The notes: generated from the sequence alone by a model not told the origin. A stretch of DNA of 64,000 nucleotides from Ga0077527 sp964533495 (GCA_964533495.1 CAZHJU010000008.1:1-64000), one strand, 5' to 3'; counted from the first letter of the stretch, positions 17,793-27,984 are shown. Numbers and translations: made by a program.

Positions 17793-18419
17793 TCACCATT
17801 TGCCGTTGCGGATCACGCCGACCGCGATGCCTTCGATTTCCAGCGGTTCCCGCTTCAAGTCGACGATGATGGGCTGGAAATCCGGATTTTCCGGCAGCAA
17901 TTCCACGATATCGCGGTTGCGCCGGATGCGCTTCACGGTGACTTCGTCATGCAGGCGCGCAACGACGATCTGCCCCGAGCGAAAGTTCCGGGTGCGGTGC
18001 ACCGCCAGCAGGTCGTCCTCGAGAATTCCGGCATCGCGCATGCTCATGCCGCGCACGCGGAGCAGGTAATCGGCCGCGGGTTCGAAAAGCGCGGGATCGA
18101 CGCGACAGCGCTGTTCGACATTCTGTTCGGCCAGCACCGGACTGCCGGCGGCCACGCGCCCGATAACCGGCAGCGTGGACGCCTGCTTCAGCCTGATGCC
18201 CCGGGAAGCGCCCGACGTCATCTCGATGACGCCCTTGCGCTCCAGCGCCCGCAGATGGGTTTCCGCGGCATTGGGGGAACTGAAGCCCATGGCGCTGCAG
18301 ATTTCCGCGCGGGTCGGGGGGAAGCCGGATTCCTCGACGTGCGCCTCGATCAGCCGCAGGATTTCAAGCTGGCGCGGGGTCAGGGATTTCTGTGATTCGC
18401 TGAAATTTTCATTGTCCAT
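17793..18419 (-). CDS. lexA: SOS repressor LexA
   Basis: A 208-residue repressor/autoprotease. The N-terminal winged helix (residues 12-75, with PPTRAEICSAMGF as recognition region) binds SOS boxes. RecA-stimulated self-cleavage would occur at Ala91-Gly92, with Ser126 (RGMSMRD) and Lys163 (VTVKRI) as the catalytic dyad. All key residues are present. The first ten residues form a short extension before KSLTPRQ. A perfect SOS box overlaps its own promoter (18422-18437), so it is autoregulated. The -10 element is only 7 bases from the ATG. Confidence 0.96.
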   Translation of the reverse strand: MDNENFSESQKSLTPRQLEILRLIEAHVEESGFPPTRAEICSAMGFSSPNAAETHLRALERKGVIEMTSGASRGIRLKQASTLPVIGRVAAGSPVLAEQNVEQRCRVDPALFEPAADYLLRVRGMSMRDAGILEDDLLAVHRTRNFRSGQIVVARLHDEVTVKRIRRNRDIVELLPENPDFQPIIVDLKREPLEIEGIAVGVIRNGKW

Positions 18420-18421
18420 GC

Positions 18422-18437
18422 CTGTGATTATATACAG
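18422..18437. promoter_or_regulatory. LexA (SOS) box
   Basis: CTGTGATTATATACAG fits the proteobacterial SOS consensus CTGT-N8-ACAG exactly. It covers the -10 element of the lexA promoter and lies 3 bases from the lexA start codon. Confidence 0.9.
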
Positions 18438-18454
18438 CTATCCTGCAACGGCAA
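18427..18454 (-). promoter_or_regulatory. lexA promoter
   Basis: On the minus strand TTGCCG (18454-18449), a 16-base spacer and a perfect TATAAT (18432-18427). The start site is predicted within about one base of the ATG (18419), giving a leaderless or nearly leaderless mRNA. Confidence 0.7.
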
Positions 18455-18498
18455 GCGGACAATCATGGATATCAGGGCGTCATGCCCAATAATTTAAA

Positions 18499-18516
18499 TA
18501 ACTTATTGATTTTAAA
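18499..18516 (+). repeat. AT-rich 18-mer copy (TAACTTATTGATTTTAAA)
   Basis: In the lexA-rimP divergent region, 46 bases upstream of the rimP -35 element. A second partial copy in inverse orientation overlaps its left side. Confidence 0.5.
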
Positions 18517-18561
18517 AAATATATTATTCCAGAGGCTGAGGGGGCACAGAGCAGCCTTTTA

Positions 18562-18590
18562 TTGGACGGAAGGCAAATTTTTGTTATACT
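18562..18590 (+). promoter_or_regulatory. promoter of the rimP-nusA-infB operon
   Basis: TTGGAC (18562-18567), a 17-base spacer and TATACT (18585-18590), each one mismatch from consensus. The start is predicted near 18597, leaving a leader of about 74 nt before rimP. Confidence 0.75.
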
Positions 18591-18628
18591 TCAAAGTTCT
18601 GTGAAACAGGATTGGGCGGCACACACGG

Positions 18629-18650
18629 ATGGGCGGATCGCCCATTTTTT
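18629..18650 (+). terminator. terminator-like hairpin in the rimP leader (candidate attenuator)
   Basis: ATGGGCG (18629-18635), loop GAT, CGCCCAT (18639-18645), then TTTTTT partly within the stem end. It sits between the promoter and rimP, about 32 nt into the transcript, so termination here would switch off the whole operon. Premature terminators ahead of rimP have been proposed in gammaproteobacteria. Confidence 0.7.
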
Positions 18651-18670
18651 GTTTGTGGTGCCGGATTTGC

Positions 18671-19099
18671 ATGGATTTGCAGGGTTTGCTCGAAAAAACG
18701 CTGGTCGGGCTGGGCTACGAACTGGTGGAGCTCGAACGCTCCGCGAGAGGGGCTCTGCTGCGTGTTTTCATCGACAGGCCGGGTGGCATCAGCGTCGATG
18801 ACTGCGCGCTGGTGAGCAATCATCTCACCCGGCTGTTCGCGGTGGAGAACGTGGCGTATGACCGCCTGGAGGTTTCGTCTCCGGGACTGGACAGGCCATT
18901 GCGCACGGCGCGGGATTTTGCACGGTTTGCCGGGCAGAAGGCCCGCCTGAAGTTGCGGGTTCCGCTGGAGGGGCAGCGCAATTTCGTCGGCGTGCTGTGT
19001 GATGCGGACGCAGGCAAGGTGGGTCTGGAAGTCGATGGGCGCGTGCTGTCGCTGGACCTCGGCAATGTGGACAAGGCGCGGCTGGTGCCGGCGCTGTGA
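18671..19099 (+). CDS. rimP: ribosome maturation factor RimP
   Basis: A 142-residue factor needed for 30S subunit maturation. Seen are the N-terminal domain (GYELVELE, FIDRPGGISVDDCALVS) and VSSPGLDRPL, the most conserved stretch, then a C-terminal SH3-like domain. The start ATG 18671 gives the usual MDLQ-like beginning; the frame opens earlier, at 18629, inside the leader hairpin. It is the first gene of the rimP-nusA-infB-rbfA-truB operon. Confidence 0.93.
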   Translation: MDLQGLLEKTLVGLGYELVELERSARGALLRVFIDRPGGISVDDCALVSNHLTRLFAVENVAYDRLEVSSPGLDRPLRTARDFARFAGQKARLKLRVPLEGQRNFVGVLCDADAGKVGLEVDGRVLSLDLGNVDKARLVPAL

Positions 19100-19112
19100 G
19101 CGGGAGACGGAT

Positions 19113-20597
19113 ATGAATCGTGAAATTCTGTTGCTGGTTGACGCGCTGGCGCGCGAAAAGAACGTCGACAAGGAAATCGTGTTCGGCGCGCTTGAGCTCG
19201 CCCTGGCTTCCGCGGCCAAGAAAAAATTTACCGAAGACGTGGAGGTCCGCGCCTCGGTGGACCGCACGACCGGCGAATTTTCCTTTTTCCGCCGCTGGGA
19301 AGTGGTGAAGAACGAGGACATCGAATTCCCGTCGCGCCAGTACAAGCTGCACGAGGCGCAGGAAGAGGATCCGGAATACGAGATCGGCGATTTCATCGAA
19401 GAGCCGCTCGAGGGCATGGAGGTCGGGCGCATCGGCGCGCAGACCGCCAAGCAGGTGATCGTGCAGAAGATCCGCGATGCCGAGCGCGAGCAGATCCTCA
19501 ACGATTTCCTGGCGCGGAAGGAGCACCTCGTCACCGGCGTGATCAAGCGCATGGAGCGCGGCAATGCCATTGTCGAGTCGGGAAGGCTCGAGGCCATGCT
19601 GCCGCGGGACCAGATGATCCCCAAGGAGAATCTGCGCCTTGGCGACCGCGTCCGCGCCTACGTCTGGAAGGTGGACCGCCAGGCCCGCGGCCCGCATCTG
19701 ATTCTGTCGCGTACCGCGCCGGAATTCATCGCCAGGCTGTTCGAGCTGGAAGTTCCCGAAATCGAGGAAGGCCTGCTCGAAATCAAGGGGGCCGCGCGCG
19801 ACCCGGGTTCACGGGCGAAGATCGCGGTGCATTCCAAGGATGCGCGCATCGATCCCATCGGCACCTGTGTCGGCATGCGCGGGTCGCGCGTGCAGGCCGT
19901 CACCGCGGAGCTGGCGCAGGAGCGCGTCGACATCGTGCTGTGGAATCCGGATCCCGCGCAGTTCGTCATCAATGCGCTGGCGCCCGCGGAGGTCAGCAGC
20001 ATCGTTGTCGACGAAGAAAAGCACAGCATGGACATCGTCGTCGACGAGGAAAATCTGGCGCAGGCCATAGGCCGCAACGGGCAGAACGTGCGTCTTGCGG
20101 GCGAGCTGACCGGCTGGGAGCTCAACCTGATGACCGAGGTCGATGCGCAGAAGAAAAGCGAGGAGGAAACTTCGCGCACGCGGGCGGAATTCATGGAAAA
20201 GCTCGACGTCGACGAGGAAGTGGCCGACATTCTCGTGCAGGAAGGTTTTTCCACGCTCGAGGAAGTGGCCTATGTGCCGCTCAACGAGATGCTGGAAATC
20301 GAGGCTTTCGACGAAGCCACGGTCAACGAATTGCGCAGCCGCGCCCGCAACGCGCTGCTGACGCAGGCCATCGCCAGCGAGGAGAAAGTCGGGCACGACA
20401 TCGAGGATCTGATGAAGGTCGAAGGCATGGACAACGACACCGCGAGGCTGCTGGCCTCCAAGGGCGTCGCCACGCAGGAAGACCTCGCGGATTATGCGAC
20501 CGATGATCTTGTCGAGTTGACGGAAATGGATGCCGAGCGCGCAAAAGCCCTGATCATGGCCGCGCGTGCGCCGTGGTTTGCCGAAACCAATGCCTGA
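19113..20597 (+). CDS. nusA: transcription termination/antitermination protein NusA
   Basis: A 494-residue RNA polymerase-associated factor that controls pausing, hairpin-dependent termination and antitermination. Domains in order are the N-terminal polymerase-binding domain, S1 (about 135-200), KH1 and KH2 (GTCVGMRGSRVQAV and AQAIGRNGQNVRLA), and two C-terminal acidic repeats as in E. coli. The ATG at 19113 has GGGAG about 8 bases upstream and lies 13 bases after rimP. Its own operon starts with a terminator-like leader, which allows autogenous control. Confidence 0.96.
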   Translation: MNREILLLVDALAREKNVDKEIVFGALELALASAAKKKFTEDVEVRASVDRTTGEFSFFRRWEVVKNEDIEFPSRQYKLHEAQEEDPEYEIGDFIEEPLEGMEVGRIGAQTAKQVIVQKIRDAEREQILNDFLARKEHLVTGVIKRMERGNAIVESGRLEAMLPRDQMIPKENLRLGDRVRAYVWKVDRQARGPHLILSRTAPEFIARLFELEVPEIEEGLLEIKGAARDPGSRAKIAVHSKDARIDPIGTCVGMRGSRVQAVTAELAQERVDIVLWNPDPAQFVINALAPAEVSSIVVDEEKHSMDIVVDEENLAQAIGRNGQNVRLAGELTGWELNLMTEVDAQKKSEEETSRTRAEFMEKLDVDEEVADILVQEGFSTLEEVAYVPLNEMLEIEAFDEATVNELRSRARNALLTQAIASEEKVGHDIEDLMKVEGMDNDTARLLASKGVATQEDLADYATDDLVELTEMDAERAKALIMAARAPWFAETNA

Positions 20598-20616
20598 AAG
20601 CCGAAAATAACCAGCG

Positions 20617-23169
20617 ATGGCACAGATAAAAGTAAAAGAGTTTGCCCAGGAACTGGGCGTCCAGCCGGAGTTGCTGCTTGAGCAGCTGCGCGCGGCCGGC
20701 GTCAAAAAGGCGCTGACCGGTGACGCGGTGCTGACGGAGAAGGACAAGACACAGCTTCTCGATCATCTGCGGGAGTCGCATGGCGGGAAGGAAGGGAAAC
20801 AGAAAATCACGCTGACCCGCAGGCAGACCACCGAAATCAAGAAGGCGGATGCGACGACGGGCAAGGCGCGCACCATCCAGGTCGAAGTGCGCAAAAAGCG
20901 CGTGCTGATCAAGCGCGATGCCGTCGAGCCGGAAAAGGCCGAGGAACCGCAGGTCGCAAAACCGGTGATCGATGCCGCGGAAATCGCCGCCCGGGAGGCG
21001 GAAGCCAGGCAGCAGGCCGAACTGGCGGCGAGGCAGGCGGAAGACGTTGCCAAGAAGCAGGAGAAGCGCAAAAAGGCGCAGGTCGTGGCGGAAGCCGCCG
21101 CCGAGGCTGCCGTGGCAAAAGCCGCGCAGCCGGCAGCCGAGCAGGCCGCGGCTCCGGCCGCAGAGCCCGTGGTCGCAGGCACGATACACAAGCCGGCGGT
21201 GCCCGCCGGGGATGCGGCCAGCAAGGCCAAGAAGGGCGTCAAAAAACCGGTCAAGCAGGTGGTTTGGCAGGATCCGGCGGCGCGCAAGCGCAGCATCAAG
21301 ACCCGCGGCGATGCCTCCGGCGGATTGGGCTGGCGCGAACGCAAGGTGCATCGCACCACCCACAAGAACGAGGGCGATCAGCAACACGGCTTCGTGGCGC
21401 CGACCGAACCGGTCGTGCGCGACGTGCTGGTGCCCGAAACGATCACCGTGGCCGATCTGGCGCACAAGATGTCGGTGAAGGCCGCCGAGGTCATCAAGAC
21501 GCTGATGAAGCTCGGCACCATGGCAACCATCAACCAGGTGCTCGATCAGGACACCGCGATCATCCTGGTCGAGGAAATGGGGCATACGGCAAAACGCGCC
21601 AAGCTCGACGAGCCGGATGCCTTCCTTGCCGAGTCGGCGGCGCAGGCCGAAGTGAAAGCGGAGCCGCGGGCGCCGGTGGTCACGGTGATGGGGCACGTCG
21701 ATCACGGCAAGACGTCGCTGCTCGACTACATCCGGCGCACACGCGTTGCCAGCGGCGAGGCGGGCGGCATCACCCAGCACATCGGCGCCTATCATGTGGA
21801 AACGCCGCGGGGCATGATCACCTTCCTGGATACGCCGGGCCACGAGGCGTTCACGGCGATGCGCGCGCGCGGTGCCAAGGTGACCGACCTGGTGATCCTG
21901 GTGGTCGCGGCGGACGACGGCGTGATGCCGCAGACGGCCGAAGCCATACATCACGCAAAAGCCGGCAATGTGCCGATCGTGGTGGCGCTCAACAAGATCG
22001 ACAAACCCGAGGCCAACGCGGAGCGCGTCAAGCAGGATCTTGCCGCCCGCGAAGTGGTGCCCGAAGAATGGGGCGGCGACACGATGTTTGTCGAAGTCTC
22101 CGCCAAAACCGGGCAGGGCATCGACAGCCTCCTCGAACGCATTCTGCTCCAGGCGGAAGTGCTGGAACTGAAAACCCCGCGTGATGCGCCGGCAAAAGGC
22201 ATCGTCGTCGAATCCAGGCTGGACAAGGGACGTGGCCCGGTGGCCACCGTGCTGGTGCAGTCGGGGACGCTGAAGCGCGGCGACGTGGTTCTTGCGGGCG
22301 CGGTATTCGGGCGCGTGAGGGCGTTGCTTGACGAGACCGGGAAAACCATCGAGTCCGCCGGACCGTCGATTCCGGTGGAGGTGCTGGGCCTGTCCGACGT
22401 TCCGGCGGCGGGCGCCGAAGTCATGGTGCTGGGCGACGAGCGCAAGGCGCGCGAGATCGCCCTGTTCCGCCAGGGTAAATACCGTGACGTGAAGCTGGCC
22501 AAGCAGCAGGCGGCGAAACTCGAAAACATGTTCGACCAGATGGGCGAGGGCGAAGTCAAGACGCTGTCGCTGATCATCAAGGCGGACGTGCAGGGTTCGT
22601 TCGAAGGCCTCACCCATGCGCTGGACAAGCTCTCGACCGACGAGGTGAAGGTCAACATCGTGCATGCCGCCGTCGGCGGCATCACGGAGTCCGACGTGAA
22701 CCTGGCGCTGGCCTCGAAGGCGGTCATCATCGGTTTCAACGCCAGGGCTGACGGCATGGCGCGCAAGCTGGCCGAAGGCAACGGCGTCGACATCCGCTAC
22801 TACAACGTCATTTACGATGCCGTGGACGAAATCAAGGCCGCCCTGACCGGGATGCTGGCGCCGGAACGCAAGGAAAATACCGTCGGCCTGGTCGAGATAC
22901 GCCAGGTTTTCCGCATTTCCAAAGTCGGTGCTGTGGCCGGCTGTTACGTGCTCGAAGGGCTGATCCGCAGGGGTTCAAAGGTGCGCGTGCTCCGCGACAA
23001 CGTCGTCATACACGATGGCGAACTCGATTCGCTCAAGCGCTTCAAGGACGACGTGCGCGAAGTCAAGGCCGGCTTCGAGTGCGGCCTGTCGTTGAAGAAC
23101 TTCAATGACATCAAGGAAGGCGATCAGCTGGAAGTCTTCGAGGTCGTTGAAGTGGCGAGGACGTTATAA
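20617..23169 (+). CDS. infB: translation initiation factor IF-2
   Basis: An 850-residue GTPase that brings fMet-tRNA to the 30S subunit. Parts seen are an IF2_N domain at the start (VKEFAQELGVQPELLLEQL), an Ala/Lys/Glu-rich linker (about 60-200), a second IF2_N-like unit (TVADLAHKMSVKAAEVIK), and the G domain with G1 GHVDHGKT near residue 359, DTPGHEAF and NKIDKPEAN. The C-terminal domains II-IV follow. It starts at ATG 20617, 19 bases after nusA. Confidence 0.97.
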   Translation: MAQIKVKEFAQELGVQPELLLEQLRAAGVKKALTGDAVLTEKDKTQLLDHLRESHGGKEGKQKITLTRRQTTEIKKADATTGKARTIQVEVRKKRVLIKRDAVEPEKAEEPQVAKPVIDAAEIAAREAEARQQAELAARQAEDVAKKQEKRKKAQVVAEAAAEAAVAKAAQPAAEQAAAPAAEPVVAGTIHKPAVPAGDAASKAKKGVKKPVKQVVWQDPAARKRSIKTRGDASGGLGWRERKVHRTTHKNEGDQQHGFVAPTEPVVRDVLVPETITVADLAHKMSVKAAEVIKTLMKLGTMATINQVLDQDTAIILVEEMGHTAKRAKLDEPDAFLAESAAQAEVKAEPRAPVVTVMGHVDHGKTSLLDYIRRTRVASGEAGGITQHIGAYHVETPRGMITFLDTPGHEAFTAMRARGAKVTDLVILVVAADDGVMPQTAEAIHHAKAGNVPIVVALNKIDKPEANAERVKQDLAAREVVPEEWGGDTMFVEVSAKTGQGIDSLLERILLQAEVLELKTPRDAPAKGIVVESRLDKGRGPVATVLVQSGTLKRGDVVLAGAVFGRVRALLDETGKTIESAGPSIPVEVLGLSDVPAAGAEVMVLGDERKAREIALFRQGKYRDVKLAKQQAAKLENMFDQMGEGEVKTLSLIIKADVQGSFEGLTHALDKLSTDEVKVNIVHAAVGGITESDVNLALASKAVIIGFNARADGMARKLAEGNGVDIRYYNVIYDAVDEIKAALTGMLAPERKENTVGLVEIRQVFRISKVGAVAGCYVLEGLIRRGSKVRVLRDNVVIHDGELDSLKRFKDDVREVKAGFECGLSLKNFNDIKEGDQLEVFEVVEVARTL

Positions 23170-23229
23170 GGTTTTTCCGTGCCGCCTGCCGGCGCGGCGG
23201 CAGGCGGCTGCCTGCAGATCGGGGGTTCC

Positions 23230-23601
23230 ATGCCTAAAGATTTTTCCCGCGGACGGCGGATTGCCGATCAGATCCAGCGCGAGCTGTCCGACATCATCCG
23301 TCTGGAGATCAAGGACCCTCGCGTTTCGCTGGTTACCGTGACCGATGTCGAGGTATCGCAGGACAACGCGCATGCCAAGATATTCTTCACGGTACTCGGG
23401 GAGCCCGCCCAGCAGGAAGCGGCGGAACGCGCGCTGGAGCATGCGGCAGGCTTCATGCGCAGCACCATGGCAAAACGCATCAAGCTGCGCACGGTTCCCC
23501 AGCTTCATTTCCATTACGACGTCTCGGTTGAAAGGGGCATGCGGCTGTCCCGGCTGATTGACGAGGCGGTCGGCGAGCCTGCGGATAAAAAACAGCCGTG
23601 A
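23230..23601 (+). CDS. rbfA: 30S ribosome-binding factor RbfA
   Basis: A 123-residue single KH-like domain that matures the 5' end of 16S rRNA and supports cold growth. Seen are RRIADQIQRELSDIIR, IKDPRVSLVTVTDVEVSQD, the AKIFFTVL strand and LRTVPQLHFHYD. ATG 23230 (MPKDFSRGRR) follows GGGGG closely; the frame is open earlier without conserved residues. Its stop overlaps the truB start. Confidence 0.93.
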   Translation: MPKDFSRGRRIADQIQRELSDIIRLEIKDPRVSLVTVTDVEVSQDNAHAKIFFTVLGEPAQQEAAERALEHAAGFMRSTMAKRIKLRTVPQLHFHYDVSVERGMRLSRLIDEAVGEPADKKQP

Positions 23602-24551
23602 CGCCGGTTGCTGCCGTCCGTGATGCGGTTGACGGCGTGTTGTTGCTCGACAAGCCGCGGGGGTTGACCTCCCAGCAGGCGGTGGCGCGTTCCAGGTGGT
23701 TGTTCAACGCGCGCAAGGCCGGCCACACCGGAACGCTGGATCCCATGGCCGACGGGCTGCTGCCGATCGGTTTCGGCGAGGCCACCAAATTTTCACAATT
23801 CCTGCTGGATGCCGACAAGCGCTATCTGGCAACCCTGCGGCTTGGAACCACCACCACCACCGGCGATGCCGAGGGAGAGGTCACGGAGGTGCGGCCGGTA
23901 AGCGTGATCCGGGCCCGGATCGATGAAGTGCTGCAGGGGTTTATGGGCCCGCAGCAGCAATTGCCGCCGATGCATGCAGCGATCAAGGTTGGCGGCAAGC
24001 CGCTCTACGCCTATGCCCGCGCAGGTGTCACGATCAAGCGGGAAGCCCGCTCCATCATCATTGATTTAATTCAAGTAATTGATTTTAAAGAAGAAAAATT
24101 GACCATCCGGGTGTCCTGCAGCAAAGGCACCTACATCCGGGTGCTGGCCGAGGATATCGGCAGAATGCTGGGCTGCGGCGCGCATCTGACCGCCCTGACG
24201 CGCGAGAAGGCCGGCAGCCTGAGCCTGGACCGTGCGGTTTCGATTGCAGAGCTGGAGGCCATGTCCATGCCGCAGCGGATGGAAAAACTGCTGCCGGTGG
24301 ATACTTTTGCCGCCGACCTGCCGCGACTCGATGTGGCGGAGGATGTCGAACGCCGCCTGCTGATGGGGCAGCAGGCCGATCCGGGGCAGCCCGGGCTTGC
24401 CGGGTTGCATCGGCTTTACGGGGCCGGAGGGAATTTTTTCGGGGTTGGCGAGCTTGCCGAAGGGGTGCTGCGCGCCCGGCGCCTGCTGGTCAGTTCCGCG
24501 ACAGCCTTGCCAGGCCCAAACAGCTTGAGTAATCCGGCAGTTACAGAGTAA
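23598..24551 (+). CDS. truB: tRNA pseudouridine(55) synthase TruB
   Basis: A 317-residue enzyme making pseudouridine 55 in the T-loop of tRNAs. The catalytic Asp48 lies in GHTGTLDPMADGLL. RYLATLRLG and SKGTYIRVLAEDIG are also conserved, and a PUA-like end follows. It starts with GTG 23598, overlapping the rbfA stop (GTGA). Codons 155-169 (24061-24105) are unusually A/T-rich and contain a copy of the dispersed 18-mer. The 3' end carries the rpsO promoter. Confidence 0.94.
   Translation: MTPVAAVRDAVDGVLLLDKPRGLTSQQAVARSRWLFNARKAGHTGTLDPMADGLLPIGFGEATKFSQFLLDADKRYLATLRLGTTTTTGDAEGEVTEVRPVSVIRARIDEVLQGFMGPQQQLPPMHAAIKVGGKPLYAYARAGVTIKREARSIIIDLIQVIDFKEEKLTIRVSCSKGTYIRVLAEDIGRMLGCGAHLTALTREKAGSLSLDRAVSIAELEAMSMPQRMEKLLPVDTFAADLPRLDVAEDVERRLLMGQQADPGQPGLAGLHRLYGAGGNFFGVGELAEGVLRARRLLVSSATALPGPNSLSNPAVTE
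24072..24089 (+). repeat. AT-rich 18-mer copy inside truB (CAAGTAATTGATTTTAAA)
   Basis: The only copy seen inside a coding sequence. It is translated in frame as part of a short segment rich in Ile, Asp, Phe, Lys and Glu, in a gene otherwise GC-rich. Confidence 0.45.
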
Positions 24552-24554
24552 AAT
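24525..24554 (+). promoter_or_regulatory. rpsO promoter
   Basis: TTGAGT (24525-24530), an 18-base spacer and TAAAAT (24549-24554). It lies in the truB 3' end, 28 bases before the rpsO start. Confidence 0.5.
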
Positions 24555-24581
24555 AACGCGTTTTTTCGTCGGAGACAGAAC

Positions 24582-24851
24582 ATGGCTGTAACCACTGCCC
24601 AGAAGGCACAGGTTTTGCAGGACTTTCAGCGTGCCAAGAGCGACACGGGTTCGCCCGAAGTCCAGGTCGCACTGCTGACCGCGCGCATCACGGATTTGAC
24701 CGAACACTTCAAGGCGCACAGCAAGGATCACCACTCGCGCCGCGGCCTGCTGCGGATGGTCAGCAAGCGCCGGAAGCTGCTGGATTATCTGAAAAGAACC
24801 AAGGCCGAGCAGTACAAGGCGCTGATCGAACGCCTTGGCCTCCGCAAGTAA
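24582..24851 (+). CDS. rpsO: 30S ribosomal protein S15
   Basis: An 89-residue primary 16S rRNA-binding protein. DTGSPEVQVALLTARI, LTEHFKAHSKDHHSRRGLL and VSKRRKLLDYL are the standard S15 sequence. The order truB-rpsO-pnp is conserved. In E. coli S15 represses its own translation through an mRNA pseudoknot; I did not find a clear counterpart here. Confidence 0.97.
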   Translation: MAVTTAQKAQVLQDFQRAKSDTGSPEVQVALLTARITDLTEHFKAHSKDHHSRRGLLRMVSKRRKLLDYLKRTKAEQYKALIERLGLRK

Positions 24852-24963
24852 GCAGGACGTCATGCAGGTCTGCAATGCCGGCGCCCGTGTACAGTCCGCC
24901 GGGTGCCCGGTCGGCAAGCCGGCGCTGGGGAGCGCCGGCAAGTAGCCTTTATTGATCCTCCGG

Positions 24964-24990
24964 AAGACCGCGTGTGCGGTCTTTTTGTTT
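24964..24990 (+). terminator. intrinsic terminator between rpsO and pnp
   Basis: AAGACCGC / GCGGTCTT stem with a GTGT loop, then TTTGTTTTTTG. It ends 36 bases before the pnp start, so it is probably leaky, letting some transcripts into pnp. Confidence 0.8.
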
Positions 24991-25025
24991 TTTGAGCAGA
25001 GCAAAGAAAGAAAAGGAAAATCATT

Positions 25026-27134
<2,109 letters not shown>

Positions 27135-27159
27135 AGAGGGTGCCAGCTGCAACAAAAAC

Positions 27160-27190
27160 AAAGGGGGCCGAAGCCCCCTTTGTTTTTTTC
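27160..27190. terminator. bidirectional terminator between pnp and dksA
   Basis: CAAAGGGGGC / GCCCCCTTTG with a CGAA loop, followed by TTTTTTT on the plus strand and with an A-rich stretch on the other side. It serves two convergent genes. Confidence 0.85.
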
Positions 27191-27206
27191 CGGCCGCTGC
27201 CGGTGA

Positions 27207-27629
27207 TTACTTGGCGACCTGGCGTTCCCGCAGTTCGTCGAGCGTTTTGCAATCGATACACAGCGTTGCCGTCGGGCGGGCCTCCAGGCGCTTGAGGCCG
27301 ATTTCCACGCCGCAGGAATCGCAATAACCGTAATCCTTGGTGGTGATGCGGGCTATGGTTTCGTCGATTTTCTTGATCAGCTTGCGCTCCCGATCGCGGT
27401 TGCGCAGCTCCAGCGACATGTCGGATTCCTGGCTGGCCCGATCGTTGGGGTCGGCGAAAATGGTGGCTTCGTCCTGCATCGTGTGGACAGTGCGGTCGAT
27501 GTCATGGGACAGCTCCTGCTTCATTTCCTCAAGCATTTTGCGGAAATGCGTCAGTTGCCGCGCATTCATGTATTCCTCTTTCCCCTTGGGTTTGTAGGCA
27601 GGGAAGTTTTTCAGCAGTTCAGTGGCCAT
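27207..27629 (-). CDS. dksA: RNA polymerase-binding transcription factor DksA
   Basis: A 140-residue secondary-channel factor acting with ppGpp in the stringent response. Features are a long coiled coil with the tip motif DPNDRA (the functional DxxDxA) and a four-Cys zinc site, CDSC and CIDC. The start ATG 27629 gives MATELLKNF. The frame is open 31 codons earlier without DksA-like sequence. Just upstream of the ATG the mRNA reads CACCTCCTC, identical to the 16S anti-Shine-Dalgarno end rather than complementary to it, so no normal ribosome site is visible. Confidence 0.93.
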   Translation of the reverse strand: MATELLKNFPAYKPKGKEEYMNARQLTHFRKMLEEMKQELSHDIDRTVHTMQDEATIFADPNDRASQESDMSLELRNRDRERKLIKKIDETIARITTKDYGYCDSCGVEIGLKRLEARPTATLCIDCKTLDELRERQVAK

Positions 27630-27722
27630 GAGGAGGTGTTTATGCGCTCGAAAAAAGAGCTTTAATAGCAGAATTCGATACCCGTCGCAAGCAAAGGGAC
27701 GGCCGTTCCACCGCCTGTCCAA

Positions 27723-27752
27723 TTGACGCTCAGGCGGGGGGCGGAGTATATT
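27723..27752 (+). promoter_or_regulatory. promoter of the tRNA-Arg/tRNA-His pair
   Basis: TTGACG (27723-27728), an 18-base spacer and TATATT (27747-27752). It is followed by a GC-rich discriminator (ACGCGCC), the feature that makes stable-RNA promoters sensitive to ppGpp and DksA. Confidence 0.65.
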
Positions 27753-27801
27753 ACGCGCCTTCGGTTTTGGCGGTGTTCGCCCGGCATTTCCGCCCGATTT
27801 T

Positions 27802-27878
27802 GTGCCCGTAGCTCAACCGGATAGAGCACCGGCCTTCTAAGCCGGGGGTTGTGGGTTCGAGTCCCGCCGGGCGCGCCA
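27802..27878 (+). tRNA. tRNA-Arg (anticodon TCT)
   Basis: Acceptor arms GTGCCCG and CGGGCGC pair, with discriminator G and encoded CCA (27876-27878). The anticodon stem CCGGC/GCCGG encloses CTTCTAA, giving UCU, which reads AGA/AGG codons. The T-loop GGTTCGAGTCC is normal. Confidence 0.95.
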
Positions 27879-27907
27879 GATTCCGGCGCGTTCATGACGG
27901 TTCCAGT

Positions 27908-27984
27908 GGTGGCTGTAGCTCAGTTGGTAGAGTCCCGGATTGTGATTCCGGTTGTCGTGGGTTCGAGTCCCATCAGCCACCCCA
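27908..27984 (+). tRNA. tRNA-His (anticodon GTG)
   Basis: Acceptor GTGGCTG/CAGCCAC plus the His-specific extra G(-1) at 27908 opposite C73, then encoded CCA (27982-27984). The anticodon loop TTGTGAT gives GUG. It lies 29 bases after tRNA-Arg, probably in the same transcript. Confidence 0.95.

Noticed and set aside
20554..22665. A 700-codon open frame antisense to infB.
   Set aside because: It is the mirror of GC-rich infB codons; the encoded sequence is low-complexity His/Arg/Gly and matches nothing, while infB is unmistakable.
27662..27895. A minus-strand ORF across the tRNA-Arg gene.
   Set aside because: It overlaps a clear tRNA and a promoter and resembles the spurious tRNA-antisense proteins common in databases.
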